64,000 nucleotides of DNA from NCBI GenBank assembly GCA_013298815.1, contig JAAFJF010000001.1, positions 224,869-288,868 of the forward strand, written 5' to 3'. The notes beneath the pieces were generated by a model. It did not search any database, was not told where the DNA came from, and saw only the letters and a list, made by a program, of their open reading frames with translations. The DNA comes from Polaromonas sp. GTDB lineage: Bacteria; Pseudomonadota; Gammaproteobacteria; Burkholderiales; Burkholderiaceae_C. This document shows, piece after piece, positions 52,903-60,904 of the stretch. Position numbers and translations under genes: made by a program. How positions within the stretch are numbered: the stretch's first letter is position 1; every line of letters begins with the position of its first letter.

Positions 52903-53994
52903 ATGAGTACACAATTTTTAGTCAGCCAAGATCCGCAAGACCAACTGCAGCGCACAAAACTGCGCACCACCGAAGACGCGCCGTTGGCAGAAGGTCAAGT
53001 TCGCCTGCGTGTGAACCACTTTGCACTCACCTCAAACAACATCACCTACGCCGCATTTGGCGGGGCGATGAACTATTGGCATTTTTTCCCAAGTGGTGAA
53101 GCGGGCTGGGGCATCATTCCAGTGTGGGGCTTTGCAACGGTCACGCAGTCTTTTCACCCGGGCGTCGCTGTGGGTGAAAAGCTCTATGGTTATTACCCCA
53201 TGGCCAGCGGTGTGGTGTTAGAGCCTACCAAATTAAACGAAAAAAGCTTCGTCGACGGTGCAGCGCACCGCGCCGAGTTGCATCCGGTTTACAACCAGTA
53301 CATGCGCACTGCCAGTGACCCGTTTTACAAGCCCGACACGGAAGCCATTCAAGCCCTGCTGCGTCCGCTTTTCATCACCTCATGGTTGATTGACGACTTT
53401 TTTGATGACAACCAATTCTTCGGCGCAAACACCGCCATCTTGTCCAGCGCATCCAGCAAAACAGCGTATGGCACGGCGTTTCAACTCAAGCAGCGTGCAG
53501 GCATCGAGGTGATCGGCTTAACGTCACCCAGCAACGTGGCATTTTGTGAAAGCTTAGGCTGCTACCACCGCGTCTTGACGTATGAACAGTTAGACCAGAT
53601 CAAAGCAGATGCCACATGCGTCTATATCGATTTTGCAGGCAACGCAGCTATGCGCAGCGATATCCATACCCGTTTTACCAATTTGAAATACAGCTGCTCT
53701 ATTGGCGGCACGCATGTCGAAAACTTAGGCGGCTCCAAAGGTTTAGCGGGTCCCAAAGCCATCTTGTTTTTTGCGCCAGCTCAAATCAAAAAGCGCATTG
53801 AAGAGTGGGGCGGTGCAGAGTTTGGCAAGCGCATGGTGCAAGCGTGGGTGAATTTCACAGATACAGTCAAGCAATCGACACCCACTTGGCTGTCAATACA
53901 GCAGCATGTGGGAGCAGATGCGGTGACGCAAGCTTACGCGCAGGTTTTGAACGGACGTGGAGATGCCCGCTTGGGACATGTGTTGTCGTTTTAA
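52903..53994 (+). CDS. DUF2855 family protein (MDR-like)
   Basis: This 363-residue protein has an N-terminal GroES-like part (VRLRVNHFALTSNNITYAAFG, then GWGIIPVWGFATV) and a Rossmann-like part (AILSSASSKTAYGTAF and YIDFAGNAAMRSDI). This matches DUF2855 as I recall it, a branch related to medium-chain dehydrogenase/reductases without the zinc Cys residues. An oxidoreductase activity is likely but the substrate is unknown. It lies behind the ohr terminator, so it is probably transcribed separately. Confidence 0.78.
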   Translation: MSTQFLVSQDPQDQLQRTKLRTTEDAPLAEGQVRLRVNHFALTSNNITYAAFGGAMNYWHFFPSGEAGWGIIPVWGFATVTQSFHPGVAVGEKLYGYYPMASGVVLEPTKLNEKSFVDGAAHRAELHPVYNQYMRTASDPFYKPDTEAIQALLRPLFITSWLIDDFFDDNQFFGANTAILSSASSKTAYGTAFQLKQRAGIEVIGLTSPSNVAFCESLGCYHRVLTYEQLDQIKADATCVYIDFAGNAAMRSDIHTRFTNLKYSCSIGGTHVENLGGSKGLAGPKAILFFAPAQIKKRIEEWGGAEFGKRMVQAWVNFTDTVKQSTPTWLSIQQHVGADAVTQAYAQVLNGRGDARLGHVLSF

Positions 53995-54015
53995 GTTGGT
54001 TTTGTGAGCTGTCAG

Positions 54016-55308
54016 TTATTTCATCAGAGAAGGAAGCCACAAACTAAGCTGTGGAAAAGCAATCAACAAGCCAAGTACAAAAATCATCACCAACACAAAC
54101 GGCCAGCAGCCTTTAAAAATATTACCCAAACCTACTTTTGGTAGCAGCGTGTTGATGACAAACAGATTCATACCCACGGGTGGTGAAATGAGGCCGATTT
54201 GCACAATCATCACAATCAACACGCCAAACCAGACAGGGTCAAAGCCAAGCGCGGTAACAATAGGGAAAAATAGCGGAATGGTCAAAAGCACCATGGTCAA
54301 CTCTTCCATCACAGTACCCAACACAATGTAAATCAACATCATGGCGGTGATAATCATCACAGGTGAAAGCCCTAGATGCGTGATCCACTCCTTGAGGTCG
54401 TTCGGCATAGTCGTAAAATTCACAAAATTCGCAAAGATGGTTGCAGCAATCAGCAGCGTAAACAGCATCGCTGTGGTGCGAGCTGATTCGACCAAGACTT
54501 GAAACAATATCGCCCATGTCAAACGGCGGCGCGCTAGTGCAAATAAAAATGCACCCGCCGCACCAAAACCTGCACCCTCTGTCGCAGTAAACAATCCTCC
54601 GTAGATACCGCCTAGTACGACAATCACAAGCAAAACTACGCCCCAGATGCCGCGCAGGGCCGCCCAGCGTTCAGGCCACGTACTGCGTTTGCCGGCTGGT
54701 GCATGTTCAGGGTCTTTGCTGGTCATATAGACAATCGCGCCCATCATCAACAGGGCCGTCAAGATGCCAGGAATCACGCCCGCTGCAAACAATTTGCCAA
54801 TATTGGTTTCAGTGATGATGCCGTAAATCACCATGATGGTGGAGGGCGGAATCATGATGCCCAGCGTGCCACCAGCCGCCATCACGCCAGTGGAAAGCGA
54901 ATCGCTGTAACCCATTTTTTTCATGCTGGGGTAGGCGACTTTGCTCATGGTGGCAGCCGTAGCTATCGACGAGCCGCAAATCGCACCAAAACCTGCACAC
55001 GCAGCAACCGTTGCATGAGCCAAGCCGCCGCGAAAATGCCCGATGAAAGCATAAGCGGCAGCAAACAATTCATGCGCCAGACCCGCACGCGCAACAAAAT
55101 TACCCATCAAAATGAACAGTGGAATCACGCTCAAGGTGTAGGCAAAGCCAGTCTCATGGACAACCTGCGCTGTGCTGGCTAAGGCTGGGTCCCAGCCCCG
55201 AGTCAAACCAATGCCCACAATGCCCACCAAGCCCATGCTAAAAGCCAATGGCATACGCAGCAATGCCAATGCAAAAATGGCTATAAATCCTAAAAGTGCT
55301 TCAATCAC
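54016..55308 (-). CDS. dctM: TRAP transporter large permease
   Basis: This 430-residue DctM-family membrane protein has about 12 helices. Conserved stretches include FVARAGLAHELFAAAYAFIGHFRGGLAHATV, the MIPPSTIMVIYGIITETNIGKLFAAGVIPG loop and IGLISPPVGMNLFVIN. It imports an organic acid with Na+ or H+ together with DctQ and DctP. The start overlaps the dctQ stop by four bases. Substrate undetermined. Confidence 0.92.
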   Translation of the reverse strand: MIEALLGFIAIFALALLRMPLAFSMGLVGIVGIGLTRGWDPALASTAQVVHETGFAYTLSVIPLFILMGNFVARAGLAHELFAAAYAFIGHFRGGLAHATVAACAGFGAICGSSIATAATMSKVAYPSMKKMGYSDSLSTGVMAAGGTLGIMIPPSTIMVIYGIITETNIGKLFAAGVIPGILTALLMMGAIVYMTSKDPEHAPAGKRSTWPERWAALRGIWGVVLLVIVVLGGIYGGLFTATEGAGFGAAGAFLFALARRRLTWAILFQVLVESARTTAMLFTLLIAATIFANFVNFTTMPNDLKEWITHLGLSPVMIITAMMLIYIVLGTVMEELTMVLLTIPLFFPIVTALGFDPVWFGVLIVMIVQIGLISPPVGMNLFVINTLLPKVGLGNIFKGCWPFVLVMIFVLGLLIAFPQLSLWLPSLMK

Positions 55309-55790
55309 AGCGCTGCTCCTTCGCCTTCAGCCAGCTCTGGGGCTGGGAAGAAAATCAAACCCAAGTGAACCAAGCCAGTGATTGCACTTAGCAATCCCAT
55401 GCCGTAAATGAAAGGCGCTTTGTCAATCTTTAATTGCGCTGTGTTGTCGCCATTGATGGCAAATTGCTGCCCGGTTTTGAACATGAGGTAGCCAAGCGCG
55501 ATCAGCGCGACGCCAATCAGCGAATGCACAAGCATGCCTTGAACCCGCCGCACTGCTGCTGGCAGCATGCTATCTAAAGAGTCAAACACAACATGCTCAC
55601 CCCGTAAGGACACCAAAGGCAGCGCCCCAAAAATGACGACCACCATCAGCAGCTCTGTTAACTCCAAAGAGCCGGGGATCGATTGACTAATAATCTTGCG
55701 ACCACCCACGTCAAAAAACGTTAAAGCCATGATGGCGAATAACGCAGCACCAGACAACAAACCACACGCCGTTTCAAGTAATTTTTTCAT
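55305..55790 (-). CDS. dctQ: TRAP transporter small permease
   Basis: This DctQ-family protein has 161 residues counted from Met at 55790, where the first hydrophobic helix begins. Four helices are expected; IPGSLELTELLMVVVIFGALPL is the recognisable helix-2 region with the conserved Glu residues, and LRGEHVVFDSL follows. The upstream extension to 55856 crosses a terminator hairpin and is not used. It couples to dctM by a four-base overlap. Confidence 0.85.
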   Translation of the reverse strand: MKKLLETACGLLSGAALFAIMALTFFDVGGRKIISQSIPGSLELTELLMVVVIFGALPLVSLRGEHVVFDSLDSMLPAAVRRVQGMLVHSLIGVALIALGYLMFKTGQQFAINGDNTAQLKIDKAPFIYGMGLLSAITGLVHLGLIFFPAPELAEGEGAAL

Positions 55791-55815
55791 AACCAACTTC
55801 TGCCCAATTTGCCAT

Positions 55816-55852
55816 AAAAAAGTGCGGCACTCATACAAAGACGAGGCCGCAC
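55816..55852 (-). terminator. Hairpin with U-tract between dctP and dctQ
   Basis: GTGCGGC (55822-55828) and GCCGCAC (55846-55852) form a 7-bp GC-rich stem. On the minus strand it runs into six T residues (55821-55816). As at ytfQ and chvE, it lies between a binding-protein gene and its membrane genes. Confidence 0.75.
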
Positions 55853-55880
55853 ACAAATCAATTTTTAAACGGGCAAGGGC

Positions 55881-56891
55881 TTATTTCTCTTGCTTTGCGA
55901 TCTCAGCGCGAAACTCAGCCAGCACTTTGTCGGCATTCTTCAAGCCTTTGGCTTCAGCATCTTTCACCCATTTGGCTTCAAGCGCCGAAGTTTTGGCTTT
56001 GATTTCTGCCACAAATTTGGCATCTGCTTTCGTCACTTGCACACCATTGGCTTGCATCAAGGCAAAAGCGCGGGTGTCGACCTTGTCCCAGCCGCGACCA
56101 AAGATACGGGCAGCGGTTTCACCAGAAATAGCATCAACCGCTTTTTTCTCGTCAGCTGTCAATTTGTCGTACTTCGCTTGATTCATCGCAAACACAAAGC
56201 TGGTGTTGTACAAACCACCAGGAAAAGTGGTGGCGTGCTTGATGATTTTGTCGATTTTGAAAGATTCAGTCGACTCAGCGGGGAACAGCGTGCCGTCCAT
56301 CACGCCGCCTGACAATAACTCGTAGGAGTCTGGCGCTGGCTTCAAGGTCACATTCATGCCCAATGTCTTGGAGATTTCATTGACCATGCCGCCGCCGATG
56401 CGGAATTTCAAACCATTCAAATCGTCAACTTTGGCGATCGGGCGCTTGGTATTGAACACGATGCCTGGACCATGCGTGAACAATGCCAACACTTTGACGC
56501 CCGCGTTTTCAGCCTCAAATTGCGGGTATTTAGACGTCACTTTGCTGAAAGCCACAGAAATCGACTCGGCCGAGTTGCCCAAAAACGGAAATTCGCCCAT
56601 CTGTGTCAGTACAAAGCGGCCTGGTGTGTAGCCGTGCACGGTGTAGGACACATCGGCCAAACCATTTTTAACAGCATCGTAAGTGCCAGGCGCAGGCGAC
56701 ACACCGCGCGGCAAGATGTTGCATTTCATTTTGCCAGTGGTGTTTTTTTCCAACAAGTCGCACCAGTCTTTTTGCGCTTTACTTGCCGTGTGGGTTGGAG
56801 GCAGCCATGATGAAACTGTTAATACGGTTTGCGCTGATACGGTCCCAGCAATGAAGGCTAAGGGTAAAAAGGCAAGTGATTTCAGCTTCAT
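55881..56891 (-). CDS. dctP: TRAP transporter periplasmic binding protein
   Basis: This protein has 336 residues counted from Met at 56891 (an in-frame start at 56927 adds an unlikely extension). It has a signal peptide ending VSAQ near residue 20 and a DctP-type fold. SWLPPTHTASKAQKDW, DLNGLKFRIGGG and DAVKNGLADVSYTVHGY are family blocks, with the substrate-contacting Arg in the KFRIGG segment. It heads the dctPQM operon. The ligand (a carboxylate) is not deducible. Confidence 0.9.
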   Translation of the reverse strand: MKLKSLAFLPLAFIAGTVSAQTVLTVSSWLPPTHTASKAQKDWCDLLEKNTTGKMKCNILPRGVSPAPGTYDAVKNGLADVSYTVHGYTPGRFVLTQMGEFPFLGNSAESISVAFSKVTSKYPQFEAENAGVKVLALFTHGPGIVFNTKRPIAKVDDLNGLKFRIGGGMVNEISKTLGMNVTLKPAPDSYELLSGGVMDGTLFPAESTESFKIDKIIKHATTFPGGLYNTSFVFAMNQAKYDKLTADEKKAVDAISGETAARIFGRGWDKVDTRAFALMQANGVQVTKADAKFVAEIKAKTSALEAKWVKDAEAKGLKNADKVLAEFRAEIAKQEK

Positions 56892-57020
56892 ATGGTTACT
56901 TTCTATAATGAATAATATGCTTACCACTGTACGTTAAATCTGCCTATATTCAAATAGGATTTACCCCAATACTCCCGACCAGTTGGTCGAATTTGCCTTG
57001 CGTGCGTCTTTGCTAGGTGT

Positions 57021-57545
57021 TTATCCCAAACGGAAGATGCTCAACTGCACACGGTCAGGAAACCGCGCCCCTGTACCCACAAAAATGCTTTGTGTCAGCC
57101 ATTCCAGCGCGGGTGATGAGACTTCAAACGTCGGCACGCAGCGGAAGTAAATCGCCTCGGGCGCAACGGGCTCGCCCCGAACGAGCTTGGCAATATCAGC
57201 CGCTGAGCCGCGCCGCAAAGCCCGGTTTTGCACAAAAATGTGTTCGCCGTTGTCCAGCTCAAGCATGTAACGGGCATCCAAATCCGCTGTCGTCTCAGAC
57301 ACCACAATTTGAAAATCCGCCCCGCCTGGCAGCACTTTGCCGTTGACTTGCCCCGTTACCGTGCCGCCTGTGGTGGGGATGATGCGGCGTTTGCCGCGGC
57401 TGTTCAGCCCCGTCACGTGGCCAGCTTCAATCGGTGCTGCAACGTAAACCGTTAAATCTAAAACATGCTGTAAAGCTGGAGCGGGAAGTGCTAATGTGGG
57501 CGTAGATGCGGTCATATATAGCAGTGAAAGTAGCAATAACAGCAT
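57021..57545 (-). CDS. DUF3237 family protein
   Basis: This 174-residue protein has LELDNGEHIFVQNRALRRG and PEAIYFRCVPTFEVSSPALEWLTQSIFVGTGAR, typical of DUF3237. The first 11 residues are strongly hydrophobic; Met11 (57515) would give a cytoplasmic form like most relatives. I keep 57545 because a GTGGGG stretch lies about five bases upstream. It starts 24 bp after phoX and may be co-transcribed. Function unknown. Confidence 0.75.
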   Translation of the reverse strand: MLLLLLSLLYMTASTPTLALPAPALQHVLDLTVYVAAPIEAGHVTGLNSRGKRRIIPTTGGTVTGQVNGKVLPGGADFQIVVSETTADLDARYMLELDNGEHIFVQNRALRRGSAADIAKLVRGEPVAPEAIYFRCVPTFEVSSPALEWLTQSIFVGTGARFPDRVQLSIFRLG

Positions 57546-57569
57546 TATGACCCCACACTCCCGCCGTAA

Positions 57570-59543
57570 TTAACCCAGCTTCATGCTGGTTTGGTCAGCG
57601 GTTAAATAACCCACAGCCGCGCCAAAACGGTCTTTGTAGTTGGCGCGTACCAGTGGGTCTAGTGTACTTTGCACCTTGCCGTGCAGTTTGGGAATCCAAT
57701 CTCCGGGGTGCTGGAAGTTGGCGGTGATGTAGGTCCAGCCATTCAAGTCATCAACCACGCCCAACCCCGTTGCTTCTGCACCGACAGGCATGGACATCAA
57801 ACGGCTCAATTGTTTGGTGTCAACGTTGTACGCCCAGACATAGTTGTTCACATGTGTGCTGCTGTCTTCGCCGATGAAAAGTGTGCGCAGCTTTTCTGAG
57901 AACTTTAGGTTGTCAGGGTTGGACACCAACTCAGGGTTGGCCAAGTTACCCAAAGCGTCTGACGCAATGTCTTCACCCATGAACAGAGCGCGTGTTTGAA
58001 ACGGTACCCACTCGCTGTTGATCGCCGCTCCGCTCTGGTCGTTTTGTCCGCCGGCCATGTTGTGCGCCAGTACGCCGCCGGCAATCAGGGCTTTGTCCAC
58101 GGCAATACCGCTCTGTGCGTTCCAGCCCTTGCCGCCTTTGACCATGGAATCTTGGATGTTTTGCAGCGCGGAATAAGCTATTTTGTCTTTGATGTTGACA
58201 GTCGTCCCTTCCATTTTGGTAAAACCCATGCTCGCGCCCATCAAGTAGGCGTAGCGTTGTGTCTCCAAGAAGGCGGCGGCCTTTTCCATCCCCGGTTTGA
58301 GCTTCACCCAATTGGCCACCCCGTTGTAGAAAATCTTACTGAAACTCGCATCGTTCGGGTCGGCCTTATGCACGGTCATGATGTCGGTGGGCTTGAGCGT
58401 GCTGGCCATCTTTTCAATCTCGGCGCTCTTGGCATGCCCTAGCTTGATCCAGCTTAGCTTGGCAGGCGCATCAGCAGGGTTGATGGAGAAGCCGCTGCCT
58501 AATTTAGCAACATACAAAGTACCGGCGGACAAGTCTTTTTCCTTGTCTGCCACAAACATGAACAAACCACTGTTGGTGGCATCGTTGCCCATCAAAGCGG
58601 TGCGGTTGTCTGGCATGACCTGAATCAACTCGTGCGAGAGGCGGCCCATGCAATAGTGCTTGATAGCCGTACCCGTACCATCTGGGTTAACAATGATTTC
58701 TGGCATGTGGCCGTAATGGTAAGGGTTGGCCACCGTTTCGTCGCCAAACAGGTTTTTGCTGAAGGATTTGAACACCTTGTTGTCGCTGGCAAAAAATGCG
58801 TCTGGCTCGTATTCTTCACTCGACAAATGCGTGTTCCAAGGTGACAGGCTGGAGCCACACGTGATCCACAAACCCTGCACAGACGAAGTGTCCACGTTGT
58901 GGTACTTCACCAGCGACAGCTTGCCGGTGGCGGGGTCTTGGTCAAGCGTCAGCACCGCGATGGGCGAGGGCAGCGTGCCGTATGCATCCGCACCGCTTTG
59001 GTCAGCATTGGCGTATTCAAACTGAACAACCGCAAACACAGTATGGCCCTTCACACCTTTCACGGATGCCTTTTCCAGTTTTAACAAAGACGTGCCATCT
59101 GGGCAGTCTGAGAAAAATTGGCGCTCTTTGCCCGCAACAGATTTGTCGATGATGGGTCGATTCACAATATCCACATACCCACCCGCCAGCAGCGTGCCGC
59201 CAAGGCCGTCGGGCACTTGGTCGCCAGTGATGAAATAGGGCTGGTACGCCAGTTTGAAAGCTTGTGTGTTGCCATTTTTCATGGTCACTTGCAAGCTTGA
59301 TGCCACAGTCGTTGTCGCCATCGCGGCTGGATTTGCCAATGTTGGCGTAGCCATCGACGTGAATGCGGCAGAAGAAAAACCGGCAGAAGTGTAGCCGCTA
59401 GAAGTCAATGTTGCAGCGGGGGGCGCTGACGTGGCGCAACCAGCGAGCAAAGAGCTTGCAGACAAAGCACCCAGCGGCAACATAGGTGCACTGGCCAAGA
59501 GCTTGAGCGCACGGCGGCGCGAGAGTTGAGACAAATCGGACAT
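57570..59543 (-). CDS. phoX: PhoX-family (DUF839) phosphatase, exported
   Basis: This 657-residue protein has a Tat-type signal (SRRRALKLLASAP near residue 8) that also contains a lipobox-like LLAGC at about 31-35. A Ser/Thr/Ala low-complexity linker follows (about 45-75), then a beta-propeller DUF839 domain. WITCGSSLSPWNTHLSSEEYEPD and YHYGHMPEI match the metal-binding region of PhoX, with the conserved Cys and His/Glu ligands. PhoX enzymes are calcium/iron phosphatases of the periplasm. No Pho box was identified with certainty upstream. Confidence 0.87.
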   Translation of the reverse strand: MSDLSQLSRRRALKLLASAPMLPLGALSASSLLAGCATSAPPAATLTSSGYTSAGFSSAAFTSMATPTLANPAAMATTTVASSLQVTMKNGNTQAFKLAYQPYFITGDQVPDGLGGTLLAGGYVDIVNRPIIDKSVAGKERQFFSDCPDGTSLLKLEKASVKGVKGHTVFAVVQFEYANADQSGADAYGTLPSPIAVLTLDQDPATGKLSLVKYHNVDTSSVQGLWITCGSSLSPWNTHLSSEEYEPDAFFASDNKVFKSFSKNLFGDETVANPYHYGHMPEIIVNPDGTGTAIKHYCMGRLSHELIQVMPDNRTALMGNDATNSGLFMFVADKEKDLSAGTLYVAKLGSGFSINPADAPAKLSWIKLGHAKSAEIEKMASTLKPTDIMTVHKADPNDASFSKIFYNGVANWVKLKPGMEKAAAFLETQRYAYLMGASMGFTKMEGTTVNIKDKIAYSALQNIQDSMVKGGKGWNAQSGIAVDKALIAGGVLAHNMAGGQNDQSGAAINSEWVPFQTRALFMGEDIASDALGNLANPELVSNPDNLKFSEKLRTLFIGEDSSTHVNNYVWAYNVDTKQLSRLMSMPVGAEATGLGVVDDLNGWTYITANFQHPGDWIPKLHGKVQSTLDPLVRANYKDRFGAAVGYLTADQTSMKLG

Positions 59544-59574
59544 AGTTAGGGTTCCAAAAGTTAGTTAAATGTGT

Positions 59575-59616
59575 GCAGAGAAGTAAGCAGAGAAGTAAGC
59601 AGAGAAGTAAGCAGAG
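59575..59616. repeat. 12-bp tandem repeat, 3.5 units
   Basis: GCAGAGAAGTAA occurs three times exactly (59575, 59587, 59599), followed by GCAGAG. It lies 31 bp upstream of the phoX start in the divergent spacer with srkA. It is a potential length-variable (slipped-strand) element or a set of direct-repeat binding sites; its period is near one helical turn. Confidence 0.85.
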
Positions 59617-59703
59617 TCGATAGATGAAGACGATGGTAAGAACGTGATGTGACAGTTTTATGAAAAATACGCAACGCAGTGCTAATTCAATGACAATCAA
59701 CTC

Positions 59704-60807
59704 ATGAACACCCGTCCTGACAACGCACGCCACGCCTTTGAATCCCTCACGCCAGACGTCGTGCTGGACGCGCTCGCCAGTGTCGGTTTGTACGGCGATG
59801 GCCGCTTGACCGCGCTCAGTTCCTACGAAAACCGCGTTTATCAAGTGCATTTGGAGCATGGTTTAGAGCGTGACACTGCCGCGCCGCACTCGGTGGTCGT
59901 CAAGTTCTACCGCCCCGAGCGTTGGACGGAAGCGCAAATCCGTGAAGAACACAGCTTCAGTTTTGAGTTGATGTCGGCTGAAATCCCCGTCGTCGGTCCC
60001 TTGGTGTTACAAGGCGAGCATTTACACCACCACGCCGGTTTTGCCTTCAGCGTCAGCCCGCAGCGCGGTGGCAGACCGCCGGAGTTGGACGATTTTGAGG
60101 TGCTGGAATGGATTGGTCGCTTTTTGGCTCGCATCCACACCGTGGGTGCAGCCAAACCTTTTGTGCACAGACCGGCATTGGACGTGCAAAGCTTTGGCAT
60201 CGAGTCCATGGACTGGCTGCTCAGCCACGATATGGTGCCTTTGGATATGCAAGCTGTGTGGCAAAAAACATGTAAAATTGCTATTGATTTAATAGCTGCT
60301 AAGGCAGTAAATACATTGGCTATAAGCAAATATAGTTCAAAAATAGGCAAAAACAGTGGTAATAATGCTAAAAGTGACGCTGAATCAGGCATCCAAACCA
60401 TCCGCCTGCACGGCGACTGCCACCCCGGCAACATCTTGTGGACGCCGACAGACACCAAGCATGGTGGACCACATTTTGTGGACTTAGACGACGCCCGCAG
60501 CGGCCCCGCCGTGCAAGATTTATGGATGCTGCTCAGTGGCGACCGTCGCCAGCGAACCACGCAGCTCAGCGCGTTAATCGACGGCTACGAGCAGTTTCGA
60601 GCTTTTGACCGCCGTGAATTAGCGTTGATAGAACCGCTGAGAACTTTACGACTCATCCATTACAGCGCTTGGCTAGCCCGTCGATGGCAAGACCCCACTT
60701 TCCCCATCAATTTCCCTTGGTTTGGCACAAGTGATTACTGGAAATCTCAAATAAATACACTTGAAGAGCAAATTGAAGCTATGCAGGAAGCGCCTCTGAA
60801 TATTTAA
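59704..60807 (+). CDS. srkA: Stress response kinase A (YihE/RdoA family), with repeat-derived insertion
   Basis: This 367-residue protein kinase-like phosphotransferase has SSYENRVYQVHLEHG as the nucleotide region, VVKFYRPERWTEAQI, the catalytic RLHGDCHPGNILWTP and the metal-binding FVDLDDARSGPAVQDLWMLLSG. E. coli SrkA is about 328 residues. The extra length lies between VWQKTC and IQTIRLHGDC, where residues about 192-212 are encoded by interspersed repeat copy I and the next ~15 residues (KIGKNSGNNAKSDAES) are low-complexity. The frame stays open because the repeat's usual TAG is AAG (Lys200). Confidence 0.88.
   Translation: MNTRPDNARHAFESLTPDVVLDALASVGLYGDGRLTALSSYENRVYQVHLEHGLERDTAAPHSVVVKFYRPERWTEAQIREEHSFSFELMSAEIPVVGPLVLQGEHLHHHAGFAFSVSPQRGGRPPELDDFEVLEWIGRFLARIHTVGAAKPFVHRPALDVQSFGIESMDWLLSHDMVPLDMQAVWQKTCKIAIDLIAAKAVNTLAISKYSSKIGKNSGNNAKSDAESGIQTIRLHGDCHPGNILWTPTDTKHGGPHFVDLDDARSGPAVQDLWMLLSGDRRQRTTQLSALIDGYEQFRAFDRRELALIEPLRTLRLIHYSAWLARRWQDPTFPINFPWFGTSDYWKSQINTLEEQIEAMQEAPLNI
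60277..60334 (+). repeat. Interspersed repeat, copy I, inside srkA
   Basis: The core GCTATTGATTTAATAGC plus TGCTAAGGCAGTAAATAC aligns with copy A (GCTATTGAATTAATAGC, TGCTTAGGCAGTGAATAC). It is read in the same frame as at the dgoA end (AIDLIAAK versus AIELIAA-stop). The second hairpin is diverged. Confidence 0.78.
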
Positions 60808-60904
60808 TGCTAATATTTAGTTACACATGTGACAAAAATCACGTAATACGCTTTTAAGCTTGCAAGATTAAAGCGGAGTAATTTTTTTAAAGTAAAAGCT
60901 GAGT

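Noticed and set aside
59575..59616. CRISPR array
   Set aside because: Units are 12 bp and directly abutting with no spacers, so this is a simple tandem repeat.
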